From Methylovorus sp. MM2 (GTDB lineage: Bacteria > Pseudomonadota > Gammaproteobacteria > Burkholderiales > Methylophilaceae), in the NCBI RefSeq assembly GCF_001648895.1, contig NZ_LXUF01000001.1, forward strand, positions 1,223,726 to 1,287,725: a stretch of 64,000 nucleotides of DNA. Reading direction: 5' to 3'. Shown piece after piece: positions 17,801-27,029 of the stretch; position 1 is the first letter of the stretch, and every line of letters starts with the position of its first letter. A model generated the notes under the pieces. It was not told the DNA's origin. It searched no databases and saw only the letters and a list, made by a program, of their open reading frames with translations. The position numbers and the translations under genes were made by a program.

Positions 17801-18547
17801 ATGTTAGGAATCATTGGCGGCACAGGCTTGACTCAGCTTGAAAATCTTAAAATAACCCGCCGTCAGCTTATACGTACGCCCTATGGTGAGCCATCTGGAC
17901 CGCTAGCATTTGGGGATATTTGTGGACATCCCGTGATCTTCATGCCGCGCCACGGCAATGGGCACACCATACCACCACATGCCGTCAATTATAGGGCTAA
18001 TATCTGGGCACTTTATTCTGAAGGTGTGCGAGATATCGTAGCCGTTGCTACTGTAGGTGGTATTCGTGAAGATTTGCATCCTGGTGTCGTCACACTACCT
18101 AACCAGATTATCGACTATACCAATGGGCGTAAAAACACCTATTACGATGGTAAAGACCAATTGGTTAAGCATATCGATTTTACTGAACCATATTGCCCAA
18201 GGCTGCGCGCACTATGTAAAACAGCCGCCGAGAAAGCGGGGGAATCATTGATTCAGGACGGGGTCTATGCCTGTGTACAGGGCCCGCGACTCGAAACGGC
18301 TGCTGAGATCAATCGCCTAGAGCGTGATGGCGCAACGATGGTGGGTATGACTGGCATGCCTGAAGCCGTGCTGGCGCGAGAGTTAGAGATGAGTTATGCC
18401 GCCATATGCCCCGTAGTCAACCATGCAGCAGGGCGGGGCAATAGTGTGAACGGAATACGTTATGAAGAAATCGACAAGATATTGGATGCAACCATGCAAC
18501 GTGTACGTAATTTGATAGAGCAGGTGGTGATACTTCATGCCGATTAA
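17801..18547 (+). CDS. mtnP: S-methyl-5'-thioinosine/-adenosine phosphorylase (PNP family)
   Basis: It phosphorolyses methylthio-nucleosides from polyamine metabolism to methylthioribose-1-phosphate and a purine. The 248-residue protein starts [14 protein letters not shown] and contains [30 protein letters not shown] and [15 protein letters not shown]. Where adenosine-type enzymes carry a T-D-Y-D base-recognition segment, this one reads VVNHAAGR, which resembles 6-oxopurine-preferring methylthioinosine phosphorylases; this is an inference. The start follows AGGAAGAAAC and is preferred over an in-frame TTG 39 bases upstream. It overlaps def by 11 bp. Confidence 0.85.
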   Translation: MLGIIGGTGLTQLENLKITRRQLIRTPYGEPSGPLAFGDICGHPVIFMPRHGNGHTIPPHAVNYRANIWALYSEGVRDIVAVATVGGIREDLHPGVVTLPNQIIDYTNGRKNTYYDGKDQLVKHIDFTEPYCPRLRALCKTAAEKAGESLIQDGVYACVQGPRLETAAEINRLERDGATMVGMTGMPEAVLARELEMSYAAICPVVNHAAGRGNSVNGIRYEEIDKILDATMQRVRNLIEQVVILHAD

Positions 18548-19070
18548 ACCAGTACTTCGCATGGGTGATTCGGTATTGTTGCAAAAAGCGCTACCGGTTG
18601 AGAAGTTCGATACTCTCGAGCTGCATGCGCTTATTCAGGATATGGAAGACACCATGGAAGCCATGAATGGCGCTGGTATTGCGGCACCTCAGATTGGTGT
18701 AAGTCTACGTGTGGTGATTTTTGGTGTTGGAAGCAATCCGCGTTATCCTGATGCTGAGCAAGTGCCTTACACGGTACTCATCAACCCAGTATTGTATAAA
18801 GTCGATGATGAATTAGAGGGCGGATGGGAAGGCTGTCTATCAGTCCCCGGAATGCGTGGTATCGTTCCGCGCTTCACTAAGCTGAGGTATACAGGTTTTG
18901 ACCAATATGGCACCCCAATAGATAGAGAAGTCAGCGGGTTTCATGCGCGTGTCGTGCAGCATGAATGTGACCATCTGGATGGTATTCTGTACCCGATGCG
19001 CATCGAAGATATGCGCACTTTTGGGTTCACTGATGTACTTTTCCCCGATATGGATATAGCTGACGATTAA
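18537..19070 (+). CDS. def: Peptide deformylase
   Basis: A metalloenzyme that removes the formyl group from nascent peptides. The 177-residue protein has all three motifs: [10 protein letters not shown] near 43-52, EGCLSVPG near 101-108 (metal Cys) and QHECDHLDG near 143-151 (two His and catalytic Glu). The gene lies apart from fmt; here it is coupled to the methylthiopurine phosphorylase gene by an 11-bp overlap and followed by a tRNA gene. Confidence 0.94.
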   Translation: MPIKPVLRMGDSVLLQKALPVEKFDTLELHALIQDMEDTMEAMNGAGIAAPQIGVSLRVVIFGVGSNPRYPDAEQVPYTVLINPVLYKVDDELEGGWEGCLSVPGMRGIVPRFTKLRYTGFDQYGTPIDREVSGFHARVVQHECDHLDGILYPMRIEDMRTFGFTDVLFPDMDIADD

Positions 19071-19095
19071 TGTCTGTGCTAAAATGCGTGCCGTT

Positions 19096-19185
19096 GGAAG
19101 AGTGGCAGAGCGGTTTAATGCTACAGTCTTGAAAACTGTCGTGGGTTCACGCCCACCGTGAGTTCGAATCTCACCTCTTCCGCCA
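19096..19185 (+). tRNA. tRNA-Ser (anticodon TGA)
   Basis: A 90-nt cloverleaf with acceptor stem GGAAGAG/CTCTTCC, discriminator G and encoded CCA. The anticodon stem ACAGT/ACTGT holds loop CTTGAAA with anticodon TGA (19130-19132), reading UCA and related Ser codons. The T arm is GTGAG-TTCGAAT-CTCAC and the long variable arm (GTGGG/CCCAC) is typical of class II serine tRNAs. A 9-bp AT-rich inverted repeat follows at 19197-19219. Confidence 0.97.
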
Positions 19186-19247
19186 GAATTCTCTCTTAAA
19201 GTTAATTTCTTTAACTTTATCAAAATCTTAGTAACTAATATCAAAAT

Positions 19248-21833
19248 TTAGCTGAGCTGTGTCGCTAGCTCCTGCTTTAATATTTCTATATTTCTTTCGC
19301 CCAGACTTTCTCCTGCTTTTGCTGAGATAAAAAAGGTATCTTCTACACGATTGCCTAATGTATTAATTTTGGCTGTATGCAGGTGTATGCCGTTATCCAG
19401 AAATATATGAGATAGCTTTGATAGCAAGCCAGGGCGGTCTGCTGCAATAATATTAAGTATATGGTTCTCGCTATATTGATCGTTTTGGATTGATATCGTG
19501 GTTTTGAAAGGCGTATGTTTTATTTGACGATTTACCCGCCCTTGCAGTGGTGCTTCTGGCGGGGTGCTCTCAAGTAATTTTTGTGTCAGTTCATACTCAA
19601 TAAAACTTAATAAATCACGGTAGTTAATCGCGTTATCATTTTGATTTAAAATAAGAAAACTATCTAATGCATAACCGTGTTGCGTTGTATGTACTTTTGC
19701 TTCGAGAATCGAATAGCCGATTCTTTCAAAAAATCCGCAGATGCGGGCAAATAGGTCATCACGGTCTTTTGTGTAGATCATTGTCTGTATGCCATCGCCA
19801 GCAGGGCTAAGGCGTGCGCGTACGATTGGGGATTTTGTGTTCAGGTGTGTCAATAGCAATCGGCTATGCCAAGCGATTTCCTGGCTTTCATAGCGTAAGA
19901 AGTAAAATTGCCCTAGCTTCTCCCAGAGCTTCGCATAGGCATCCTTGGTTACCCCGTAATGGCTTAAAGTCACAGCCGCCTGTGCTTGTCTCGCCTTGAC
20001 TTCAGTTTCAATGCCTGAAGTCGAGCCTCTTAATAAGCGTCGTGACATGAGAAAAAGGCTTTCTAAGAGCTTGCCTTTCCAAGCATTCCATACTTTCGGG
20101 CTCGTGCCTCGAATATCCGCCACAGTGAGCAGGTAGAGCGCAGTTAAGTGTCGCTCGTCCTTCATGAGTTTTGCAAAGTTTTCTATCACAGTGGGGTCAG
20201 ACAAGTCCGATTTTTGCGCGGTGCTAGACATGATCAGGTGCGCACCTACTAGCCATGCCACAAGCTCGCTATCTTCTTTGGATAAGCCATGTGACTTGCA
20301 GAACCTGCGCGCATCTATGGTGCCCAGTGTTGAGTGATCACCGCCCCGGCCTTTGGCAATATCATGAAAAATAGCCCCCAGATACAGTAGGTAAGGCGAA
20401 TCAAACTCCGCAAATAACTGACTGCACAGTGGAAATTCATGCGAGTGATCTTCAATCGCAAAGCGCCTCAAATTGCGTAATACATTCAGGATATGCTCAT
20501 CTACCGTATACACATGAAACAGGTCATGCTGCATTTGCCCGACGACTTTGCCAAATGCAGGGATATAACTACCCAGAATTCCGTAGCGATTCATGCTACG
20601 CAGCGCATGCGTGACCCCGCTTGGTTGTTTGAGAATATCCAGAAACAGGCCTTTGTTTTTGGTGCTTTTTCTGAAATCCCTGTTGATCAGGCTTTTTGCC
20701 CTGTGCAATGCGCGCAATAGTTCAGCGCTTATTCCATCCAATTCTGGATGCTGTGCTAGCAGCAGAAAACATTCCAGGATTGCTGATGGGTTTTCTTCCA
20801 GTAGTCTAGGTGATTTGGCCTCTAAGCGGCCATTCGTGATCTGAAATCTTGCGTTGATCGCATGATGGTCGTGTTTGTCTGGGTAAATCCTGTTTTTTAA
20901 AAGCTGCAATAATATTTCATTGATGAGACTGACAAACTTAGCACTCCGATAAAAGCCGTGCATGAGGCGCTCGCTGGCACGCTTTTTACCGCAAGTAATA
21001 TGCCCGAGTTGACGTGCGAGATCATTTTGAAAGTCAAAGATGAGCCGATCTTCTCGACGATTTGCAAGATAATGCAGTCTTACACGCAAGGTTTGCAGAT
21101 GGAGTTCATGACGCCTTATTTGGCGGGCTTCAGTCAGCGTAATCAGCCCTTGTGTAGCGAGTGCTTGCCAATTCTCACCTAATTTAAGGCTGCGTGCTAT
21201 CCACAAGATGTTTTGTAAGTCGCGTAAACCACCCGGACTCTCTTTGATATTAGGCTCAAGGTTGTAAGTCGTATCGTTGAAGCGGGCATGACGTTGTTCT
21301 TGTTCATGCATCTTTGCCAGATAGAATTCTTTGACGTCCATCCCATGGCCGATTCTTATCTGGAAATCATCATAAAGCGGTTGGTTGCCAATCAAGAAGC
21401 GGGTTTCTAACAAGTTGGTTTGTACGGTAACGTCTTTGGCGGCTTCATCTATGCATTCGCTTAGCGTGCGAACACTGTGGCCAACAGCTAGGCCAATATC
21501 CCAGAAAATGCCAATGAGTGCTTCGATGCTTGAGTTGAATGTCTCATCTACCTGATCTGGCAGGAGGATCAGTAGGTCGATATCGGAGTAAGGGAATAAC
21601 TCGCCTCGCCCATAACCACCAACAGCGATTAGTGATATCTGGTTGGATATATTAAGCTTGCCCCACAGGTCGCGCAGCAAGTCATCGACCAGCTTCGATT
21701 GGGTTCTTAATAACCTTGCTGTGTCGGCAGTTCGCTCAAAACTGCTCCGCAATCGCGCTTGTTCTTGCTGTAAGTGTTCGCGCCATGATTTTGTCAGGCT
21801 TTCAGCTGATTGAGGAGTCAAGGTCGCGAACAT
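19248..21833 (-). CDS. glnD: [Protein-PII] uridylyltransferase / uridylyl-removing enzyme
   Basis: The nitrogen sensor that uridylylates and deuridylylates PII in response to glutamine. The 861-residue protein has the nucleotidyltransferase motif GGYGRGELFPYSDIDLL at 72-88, a GlnE-type helical linker, the HD domain motif FHDIAKGRGGDHS near 490-502, and two C-terminal ACT domains starting near 680 (RLSPAGDGIQTMIYTKDRDD) and 790 (ILNIIAADRPGLLSKLS). The length and domain order are canonical. It lies 9 bp downstream of map on the same strand. Confidence 0.97.
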   Translation of the reverse strand: MFATLTPQSAESLTKSWREHLQQEQARLRSSFERTADTARLLRTQSKLVDDLLRDLWGKLNISNQISLIAVGGYGRGELFPYSDIDLLILLPDQVDETFNSSIEALIGIFWDIGLAVGHSVRTLSECIDEAAKDVTVQTNLLETRFLIGNQPLYDDFQIRIGHGMDVKEFYLAKMHEQEQRHARFNDTTYNLEPNIKESPGGLRDLQNILWIARSLKLGENWQALATQGLITLTEARQIRRHELHLQTLRVRLHYLANRREDRLIFDFQNDLARQLGHITCGKKRASERLMHGFYRSAKFVSLINEILLQLLKNRIYPDKHDHHAINARFQITNGRLEAKSPRLLEENPSAILECFLLLAQHPELDGISAELLRALHRAKSLINRDFRKSTKNKGLFLDILKQPSGVTHALRSMNRYGILGSYIPAFGKVVGQMQHDLFHVYTVDEHILNVLRNLRRFAIEDHSHEFPLCSQLFAEFDSPYLLYLGAIFHDIAKGRGGDHSTLGTIDARRFCKSHGLSKEDSELVAWLVGAHLIMSSTAQKSDLSDPTVIENFAKLMKDERHLTALYLLTVADIRGTSPKVWNAWKGKLLESLFLMSRRLLRGSTSGIETEVKARQAQAAVTLSHYGVTKDAYAKLWEKLGQFYFLRYESQEIAWHSRLLLTHLNTKSPIVRARLSPAGDGIQTMIYTKDRDDLFARICGFFERIGYSILEAKVHTTQHGYALDSFLILNQNDNAINYRDLLSFIEYELTQKLLESTPPEAPLQGRVNRQIKHTPFKTTISIQNDQYSENHILNIIAADRPGLLSKLSHIFLDNGIHLHTAKINTLGNRVEDTFFISAKAGESLGERNIEILKQELATQLS

Positions 21834-21842
21834 GTGGAGTGT

Positions 21843-22640
21843 TTAGATGATGCCAGGAATGGCAGGCGTGCCAGCAGAAACAGTCAGCACTTCATATCCT
21901 GTTTCGGTCACTAGCACCATATGTTCCCATTGCGCGGATAAGCTATGGTCCTTCGTTACGATGGTCCAGCCATCACCCAGCTGTTTGATGTCTCTTTTGC
22001 CAGCATTAATCATCGGCTCTATGGTAAAAATCATACCCGCTTGCAATTTCACCCCCGAATTGGGTTTGCCGTAATGTAATACCTGAGGGTCTTCGTGAAA
22101 CTTCTTGCCAATACCATGACCACAAAATTCACGCACGACGCTATAGCCATTCTTTTCCGCATAGGTTTGAATCGCATGGCCGATATCTCCCAGCGTTGCG
22201 CCAGCTTTGACTTGCGCGATCCCCAGCCACATGCATTCATAGGTAATCTCACAAAGACGTTTTGCCTGAATCGAAGGCTCGCCGACATAAAACATACGGC
22301 TGGTATCGCCGTGATAACCATCTTTAATCACCGTGATATCGAGGTTGACGATATCACCATTTTTCAGTACTTTTTCGCCCGGAACGCCATGGCAGATCTG
22401 GTGATTCACTGAAGTACAAATTGATTTAGGGTAGGGTGTATGCCCATGTGGTGCGTAATTGAGTGGTGCAGGGATCGTCTTTTGTACGTTGACCATATAG
22501 TCATGACAAAGCTGATCCAACTTTTCGGTAGTCACGCCGGGCTGAACATAAGGCGTGATAAAATCCAGCACTTCAGAACCTAGCCTGCCTGCCACGCGCA
22601 TCTTTTCTATATCTAATTCATTTTTTATTGTAATTGCCAT
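21843..22640 (-). CDS. map: Methionine aminopeptidase, type I
   Basis: It removes the initiator methionine. The 265-residue protein has the five metal ligands D101 (VNLDITV), D112 (GDTSRMF), H175 (CGHGIGKKFHE), E208 (TIEPM) and E239 (WEHMVLV), and the substrate histidine H84 (CHGVPG). It is divergent from rpsB, the usual arrangement in proteobacteria, and probably cotranscribed with glnD. Confidence 0.97.
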   Translation of the reverse strand: MAITIKNELDIEKMRVAGRLGSEVLDFITPYVQPGVTTEKLDQLCHDYMVNVQKTIPAPLNYAPHGHTPYPKSICTSVNHQICHGVPGEKVLKNGDIVNLDITVIKDGYHGDTSRMFYVGEPSIQAKRLCEITYECMWLGIAQVKAGATLGDIGHAIQTYAEKNGYSVVREFCGHGIGKKFHEDPQVLHYGKPNSGVKLQAGMIFTIEPMINAGKRDIKQLGDGWTIVTKDHSLSAQWEHMVLVTETGYEVLTVSAGTPAIPGII

Positions 22641-22776
22641 AGTGCTTATTTCTTTATGAGGCCTTTTACGCGATAAACCATTGAGAATCAGGAGCGAATT
22701 AAGTGCGTAGCCAAAATATTGGCTACCTAATGTCTGACTAGTTGGTTTGATTTGTAAAAGGAATCAGTGGTTTTCC

Positions 22777-22806
22777 TTGAGTTCGAACAGGTGCTTATGT
22801 TAACAT
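22777..22806 (+). promoter_or_regulatory. Probable promoter of rpsB-tsf
   Basis: TTGAGT and TAACAT are spaced by 18 bp, and TGT precedes the -10 as an extended element. The predicted start near 22813 leaves a long leader before rpsB. Confidence 0.55.
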
Positions 22807-22812
22807 ATTGCA

Positions 22813-22978
22813 CCCGTTTAGCAGGCAAGACATTTGTCTTCGACTATGTTGTTCTAAACGGTAAACATGCAAGCAAATGGTTGCTTGCAAAATCTGCACA
22901 CATGCGCCGTACAGGGTGTCCGGTTTACCGGATGTGTTTTGGGCATGTGGAAGAGCGTAACCCTTACTGGAGACTATT
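22813..22978 (+). promoter_or_regulatory. rpsB leader: Structured 5' leader of rpsB (candidate S2-responsive leader)
   Basis: Visible pairings: CGTTTAG/CTAAACG (22815-22821/22854-22860), AAGAC/GTCTT inside it (22827-22831/22836-22840), GCAAGCAA/TTGCTTGC (22869-22876/22881-22888) and TCCGG/CCGGA (22919-22923/22928-22932). CGGTAAAC at 22859-22866 can alternatively pair with GTTTACCG at 22923-22930, which excludes the last hairpin. S2 autoregulation through a leader structure is established for E. coli rpsB-tsf; its extension to this sequence is inferred. Confidence 0.55.
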
Positions 22979-23728
22979 ATGTCCGTTACTATGCGTCAAA
23001 TGCTGGAAGCTGGAGTTCACTTCGGCCATCAAACCCGTTACTGGAACCCAAGAATGGCACCGTACATTTTCGGTGACCGCAACAAGATTCATATCGTCAA
23101 CCTAGAAAAAACCCTGCCACTATTTGAAGATGCGCTTAAATTTGTGCGTCAACTGGCTGCAAACAAGGGTCGTATCCTGTTCGTTGGCACAAAACGTCAA
23201 GCACGTGAAATCGTAAAAGAAGAAGCCGAGCGTTCAAATTGCGCTTTCGTTAACCACCGTTGGTTAGGCGGAATGCTGACTAACTTCAAGACAGTTAGAC
23301 AGTCTATCAAGCGTCTTAATGATTATGAAATGATGCTTCAAGACGGTAGCTTGGAAAAATTTGGTAAAAAAGAAGCTTTAGGCTACAAGCGCGAAGTTGA
23401 GAAGTTGACTCGCTCAATCGGTGGTATCAAGGAAATGGGCGGTTTGCCAGACGCTATTTTCATCATTGACGTAGGTCATGAGAGTGGTGCCGTTACTGAG
23501 GCTGCTAAGCTTGGTATCCCTGTGATCGGTGTTGTTGATACTAACAACTCACCAGAAGGTGTTGCTTACGTTATTCCTGGTAATGACGACTCAAGCCGCG
23601 CTATTCGCTTGTATGCACGTGGTATCGCTGATGCAGTTCTTGAAGGTCGTAGCCAAACGATTTCTGAAATCGTTAAGTCTGCAACTGAAGAAGAATTTGT
23701 AGAAGTTGAAGAAACTGCTGCAGAGTAA
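22979..23728 (+). CDS. rpsB: 30S ribosomal protein S2
   Basis: uS2 of the small subunit. The 249-residue protein begins [24 protein letters not shown] (in part) and contains [32 protein letters not shown] and the C-terminal [27 protein letters not shown] (in part). The start follows TGGAG at good spacing. An attenuating terminator separates it from tsf. Confidence 0.98.
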   Translation: MSVTMRQMLEAGVHFGHQTRYWNPRMAPYIFGDRNKIHIVNLEKTLPLFEDALKFVRQLAANKGRILFVGTKRQAREIVKEEAERSNCAFVNHRWLGGMLTNFKTVRQSIKRLNDYEMMLQDGSLEKFGKKEALGYKREVEKLTRSIGGIKEMGGLPDAIFIIDVGHESGAVTEAAKLGIPVIGVVDTNNSPEGVAYVIPGNDDSSRAIRLYARGIADAVLEGRSQTISEIVKSATEEEFVEVEETAAE

Positions 23729-23736
23729 AAACCCTT

Positions 23737-23764
23737 AAAAAAAGGGGCGTGAGCCCCTTTTTTT
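23737..23764 (+). terminator. Rho-independent terminator between rpsB and tsf
   Basis: GGGGC-GTGA-GCCCC with a GNRA-like loop, seven A before and seven T after. It begins 8 bp after the rpsB stop and may act as a partial terminator that lowers tsf relative to rpsB. Confidence 0.9.
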
Positions 23765-23836
23765 GTACCTATTAGTACTGTGTATCCCAGTAAATTTAGC
23801 TTAATTAGCTAAAAGTAAAAATTCAAGGAGTAGGAA

Positions 23837-24712
23837 ATGGCTGAAATTACCGCAGGCATGGTGAAAGAACTGCGTGAGCGCACTGATGCGCCTATGATGG
23901 ACTGTAAGAAGGCATTAACAGAAGCTGAAGGCGATATGACACGTGCTGAAGAGATTCTTCGCGTACGTTTCGGTAATAAAGCCAGCAAAGCAGCTGGCCG
24001 TGTTGCTGCTGAAGGTACTGTTGGTATCAGTATCGCTGCCGATGGCAAGTCTGGCGCAATGATCGAAGTTAACTCTGAGACTGACTTCTGTGCCAAGAAT
24101 GATGATTTTCTTAAATTTGTGAATGATGTAGCCACCGCTGTTGCTGCTGGCAATCCTGCTGATCTTGACGCTGTTGCTGCATTGCCATTGCGTGATTCAA
24201 CAGTTGAAGACGTACGTACTCAGTTGGTAGGTAAGATCGGTGAAAACATCACGCCACGTCGTTTTATTAGTTTGAATGCACAAGGTAAGCTTGCTAGTTA
24301 TGTACATGGCAGCAAGATCGGTGTTTTGGTTGATGTCGTTGGTGGCGATGAAGCGCTAGGTAAAGATATCGCTATGCATATCGCTGCGGCAAAGCCTAAG
24401 TCACTGGATGCAAGCGGCGTTGACCCTGCATTAATCGAAGCTGAGCGTCGTGTTGCTATTGAAAAAGCAAAAGAAGCGGGTAAGCCAGAAGCCATGCTTG
24501 AGAAAATTTCTGAAGGAACTGTGCAGAAATTCTTAAAAGAAGTGACTTTGTTAAGTCAGCCTTTTGTTAAAGATGACAAGCAAACGATTGAACAACTGTT
24601 AAAATCCAAGGGCGCTAGCGTCGCTTCATTCACGATGTATGTCGTAGGTGAAGGCATTGAGAAGGTTGTGACTGACTTTGCTGCTGAAGTGGCTGCTGCT
24701 GCCAAGCTGTAA
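23837..24712 (+). CDS. tsf: Elongation factor Ts
   Basis: The guanine nucleotide exchange factor for EF-Tu. The 291-residue protein has the N-terminal UBA-like domain [27 protein letters not shown] (in part), the TDFCAKND exchange motif at about 80-87, and C-terminal [17 protein letters not shown]. It is preceded by AAGGAG and follows rpsB. Confidence 0.98.
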   Translation: MAEITAGMVKELRERTDAPMMDCKKALTEAEGDMTRAEEILRVRFGNKASKAAGRVAAEGTVGISIAADGKSGAMIEVNSETDFCAKNDDFLKFVNDVATAVAAGNPADLDAVAALPLRDSTVEDVRTQLVGKIGENITPRRFISLNAQGKLASYVHGSKIGVLVDVVGGDEALGKDIAMHIAAAKPKSLDASGVDPALIEAERRVAIEKAKEAGKPEAMLEKISEGTVQKFLKEVTLLSQPFVKDDKQTIEQLLKSKGASVASFTMYVVGEGIEKVVTDFAAEVAAAAKL

Positions 24713-24771
24713 TCTGTTTTATCTAGATTAATTCTTTCTGGAATTTAATCTACAATAGTTGCAATCGCATG

Positions 24772-24813
24772 CAAAACGATGATGATCCGTTGAAGACATC
24801 ATCGTTTTGTTTG
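24772..24813 (+). terminator. 13-bp hairpin between tsf and pyrH (terminator or attenuator)
   Basis: A perfect 13-bp inverted repeat (24772-24784/24797-24809, core CGATGATG/CATCATCG) with a 12-nt loop, ending in GTTTTGTTTG. The T-tract is interrupted by G, so termination may be incomplete. A weak promoter (TTAATT, 17 bp, TACAAT at 24751-24756) would place the start just before the hairpin. Confidence 0.6.
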
Positions 24814-24862
24814 CATAATGATCCTGAATTTTACTATCTGGATTCTAAATCATAGGAGCCTC

Positions 24863-25579
24863 ATGACTGCCCCCACCTACAAACGTATATTGCTCAAACT
24901 GTCTGGTGAAGCCCTAATGGGTGATGATAGTTATGGCATCAATCGTGCAACTATCTCACGTATTGTTGGCGAGATCAAAGAGGTTGTAGACCTAGGGGTG
25001 CAAGTAGCAGTAGTGATCGGTGGCGGTAACATCTTCCGAGGTGTAGCGCCTGCTGCAGAAGGCATGGATCGCGCTACCGCTGACTACATGGGCATGATGG
25101 CGACTGTCATGAATGCTTTGGCACTACAGGATGCCATGAAGCATATCGGTTTGGTTAGCCGCGTACAATCCGCATTAAATATCGAGCAGGTAGCTGAGCC
25201 TTATATTCGCGGCAAAGCGATTCGTTATCTTGAAGAAGGGCGAGTGGTTATTTTCGGTGCGGGCACAGGTAACCCATTCTTTACGACCGATACCGCCGCA
25301 GCTCTGCGTGGTATGGAGATGAATGCCGATATCGTACTTAAAGCCACCAAGGTAGATGGTATCTATACCGAAGACCCCAAAAAGAATCCCGCAGCAACGC
25401 GTTATAAAACAGTGAGTTTTGATGAAGCGATCAGCAAAGATCTTAAAGTCATGGATGCCACTGCATTTACCTTATGTCGTGACCAAAAATTGCCGATTCT
25501 TGTATTCAGTATTTTCAAGCAGGGTGCGTTAAAGCGTGTAGTGATGGGTGAAGATGAAGGCACTAAGGTTTTACCTTAA
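24863..25579 (+). CDS. pyrH: Uridylate kinase
   Basis: It phosphorylates UMP to UDP. The 238-residue protein belongs to the amino-acid kinase fold, with [15 protein letters not shown] near 6-20, [11 protein letters not shown] near 53-63, [16 protein letters not shown] and [15 protein letters not shown]. The ATG preceded by AGGAGCCTC is chosen; an upstream in-frame ATG at 24818 lacks the family sequence. It leads pyrH-frr-uppS-cdsA-dxr. Confidence 0.97.
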   Translation: MTAPTYKRILLKLSGEALMGDDSYGINRATISRIVGEIKEVVDLGVQVAVVIGGGNIFRGVAPAAEGMDRATADYMGMMATVMNALALQDAMKHIGLVSRVQSALNIEQVAEPYIRGKAIRYLEEGRVVIFGAGTGNPFFTTDTAAALRGMEMNADIVLKATKVDGIYTEDPKKNPAATRYKTVSFDEAISKDLKVMDATAFTLCRDQKLPILVFSIFKQGALKRVVMGEDEGTKVLP

Positions 25580-25647
25580 GGTTTCTTGGTTATGGTCTTA
25601 AAGCATTTGCCGTAATAATGAGCCCGATTGCATAGTTAGGAGAAAAA

Positions 25648-26205
25648 ATGATTGATGATGTGAAGAAAAACGCTGATCAGAAGATGCAGAAATCTCTTGA
25701 AGCATTGAAGAGCGATTTAGGTAAAGTCCGCACAGGGCGTGCGCATACAGGCATACTTGATCATGTGATGGTTGAATATTATGGATCACTTGTGGCAGTG
25801 AATCAGGTTGCTAACGTCACGTTAGGTGATGCACGTACCATCAATGTACAGCCATATGAAAAAACTATGATTTCTAAAGTCGAGAAAGCCATTCGTGATG
25901 CTGATCTTGGCTTGAATCCTGCGACCAATGGGGATTTGATTCGTGTGCCGATGCCTATGTTGACTGAAGAGCGCCGTAAGGATTTGATTAAAGTTGTTCG
26001 CGGCGAAGCCGAAAATGCAAAAGTCGCATTGCGCAATGTGCGCCGTGACGCTAACGATGCTTTGAAAAAGCTCATCAAAGATAAAGAGATCAGTGAAGAT
26101 GACGAGCGTCGCGCGCAAGATGATGTCCAGAAATTGACTGACAAATATGTAGCCGAAGTAGAGAAGATGTTGCAAACCAAAGAAACAGATTTGCTGGCAG
26201 TTTAA
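25648..26205 (+). CDS. frr: Ribosome recycling factor
   Basis: With EF-G it splits post-termination ribosomes. The 185-residue protein has the expected length and motifs: [22 protein letters not shown] (in part), [17 protein letters not shown] (in part), [17 protein letters not shown] and [12 protein letters not shown]. The ribosome site AGGAGAAAAA is strong. Confidence 0.98.
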   Translation: MIDDVKKNADQKMQKSLEALKSDLGKVRTGRAHTGILDHVMVEYYGSLVAVNQVANVTLGDARTINVQPYEKTMISKVEKAIRDADLGLNPATNGDLIRVPMPMLTEERRKDLIKVVRGEAENAKVALRNVRRDANDALKKLIKDKEISEDDERRAQDDVQKLTDKYVAEVEKMLQTKETDLLAV

Positions 26206-26275
26206 CTTTCGTATAACTTGATTTGATCAATCTGGATTCTATTTTGCAGTTTTTCATATCACTGGGGCTTTAAGA

Positions 26276-27028
26276 TTGGCACTTTTTTCCAGCTCCACAC
26301 AATCCATACCTTTAACCGGTGAAATTCCGCGCCATGTCGCTGTGATCATGGATGGTAATGGCCGCTGGGCGAAGAAACGCTTTCTCCCTAGAATCGCGGG
26401 ACATAAGCGTGGTGTAGAAGTTGTGCGTGAACTGGTTAAACAAAGCGCGACATTGGGCATTGAATACCTAACTTTATTTGCGTTTAGTAGTGAAAACTGG
26501 CGGCGCCCCGCTGAAGAGGTCACGTTTCTGATGGGCTTGTTTATGGAAGCGCTAAAGCAGGAAGTCTGCAAGCTCCATGAGAATAATATCCGGCTGGTCA
26601 TGATTGGTGACCATGCACGCTTTGATGAAGCGCTATGTGCTCAAATAGCTGAGGCCGAAAACCTAACACGCGCCAATACAGGTTTAACTTTAACGATCGC
26701 AGTCAATTACGGTGGTCGTTGGGATATCGTTCAGGCCTTGCAAAAGATGCAGCGTGCTAATCCGCAGTTGCAAGAAAACTTCACTGAAGAAGATATCACG
26801 CCTTATCTTTCAATGCACTATGCACCAGAGCCTGACTTATTTATTCGCACCGGTGGCGAGCAGCGCATCAGCAACTTCCTCCTCTGGCAGCTAGCGTATA
26901 GCGAGCTGTATTTCACTGACACCCTCTGGCCTGATTTTGATGAGCATGCCTTTAAGCTTGCAGTTAAATCCTATCAGCAGCGCGAGCGTCGTTTTGGGCG
27001 AACCGGCGAACAGCTTAAGACGAATTAA
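26276..27028 (+). CDS. uppS: Undecaprenyl diphosphate synthase (cis-prenyltransferase)
   Basis: It makes C55-PP, the lipid carrier for peptidoglycan and O-antigen. The 250-residue protein has HVAVIMDGNGRWAKKR with catalytic D26, FAFSSENWRRP, and the C-terminal RTGGEQRISNFLLWQLAYSE (in part). The start codon is TTG with GGGG upstream; no better ATG precedes the conserved region. cdsA follows 1 base after its stop. Confidence 0.96.
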   Translation: MALFSSSTQSIPLTGEIPRHVAVIMDGNGRWAKKRFLPRIAGHKRGVEVVRELVKQSATLGIEYLTLFAFSSENWRRPAEEVTFLMGLFMEALKQEVCKLHENNIRLVMIGDHARFDEALCAQIAEAENLTRANTGLTLTIAVNYGGRWDIVQALQKMQRANPQLQENFTEEDITPYLSMHYAPEPDLFIRTGGEQRISNFLLWQLAYSELYFTDTLWPDFDEHAFKLAVKSYQQRERRFGRTGEQLKTN

Positions 27029-27029
27029 T

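Larger units (their letters stand above)
22641..22978. other. Divergent map/rpsB spacer with promoter and structured leader
   Basis: No gene is seen in these 338 bp. From left to right it holds a perfect 8-bp hairpin (22707-22714/22719-22726, loop AATA), an rpsB promoter (22777-22806) and a 5' leader of about 165 nt with several inverted repeats, described separately. Confidence 0.75.

Noticed and set aside
19197-19219. 9-bp AT-rich inverted repeat after tRNA-Ser as a terminator
   Set aside because: It lacks a clear T-run and is all A/T except one pair; termination of the tRNA transcript cannot be asserted.
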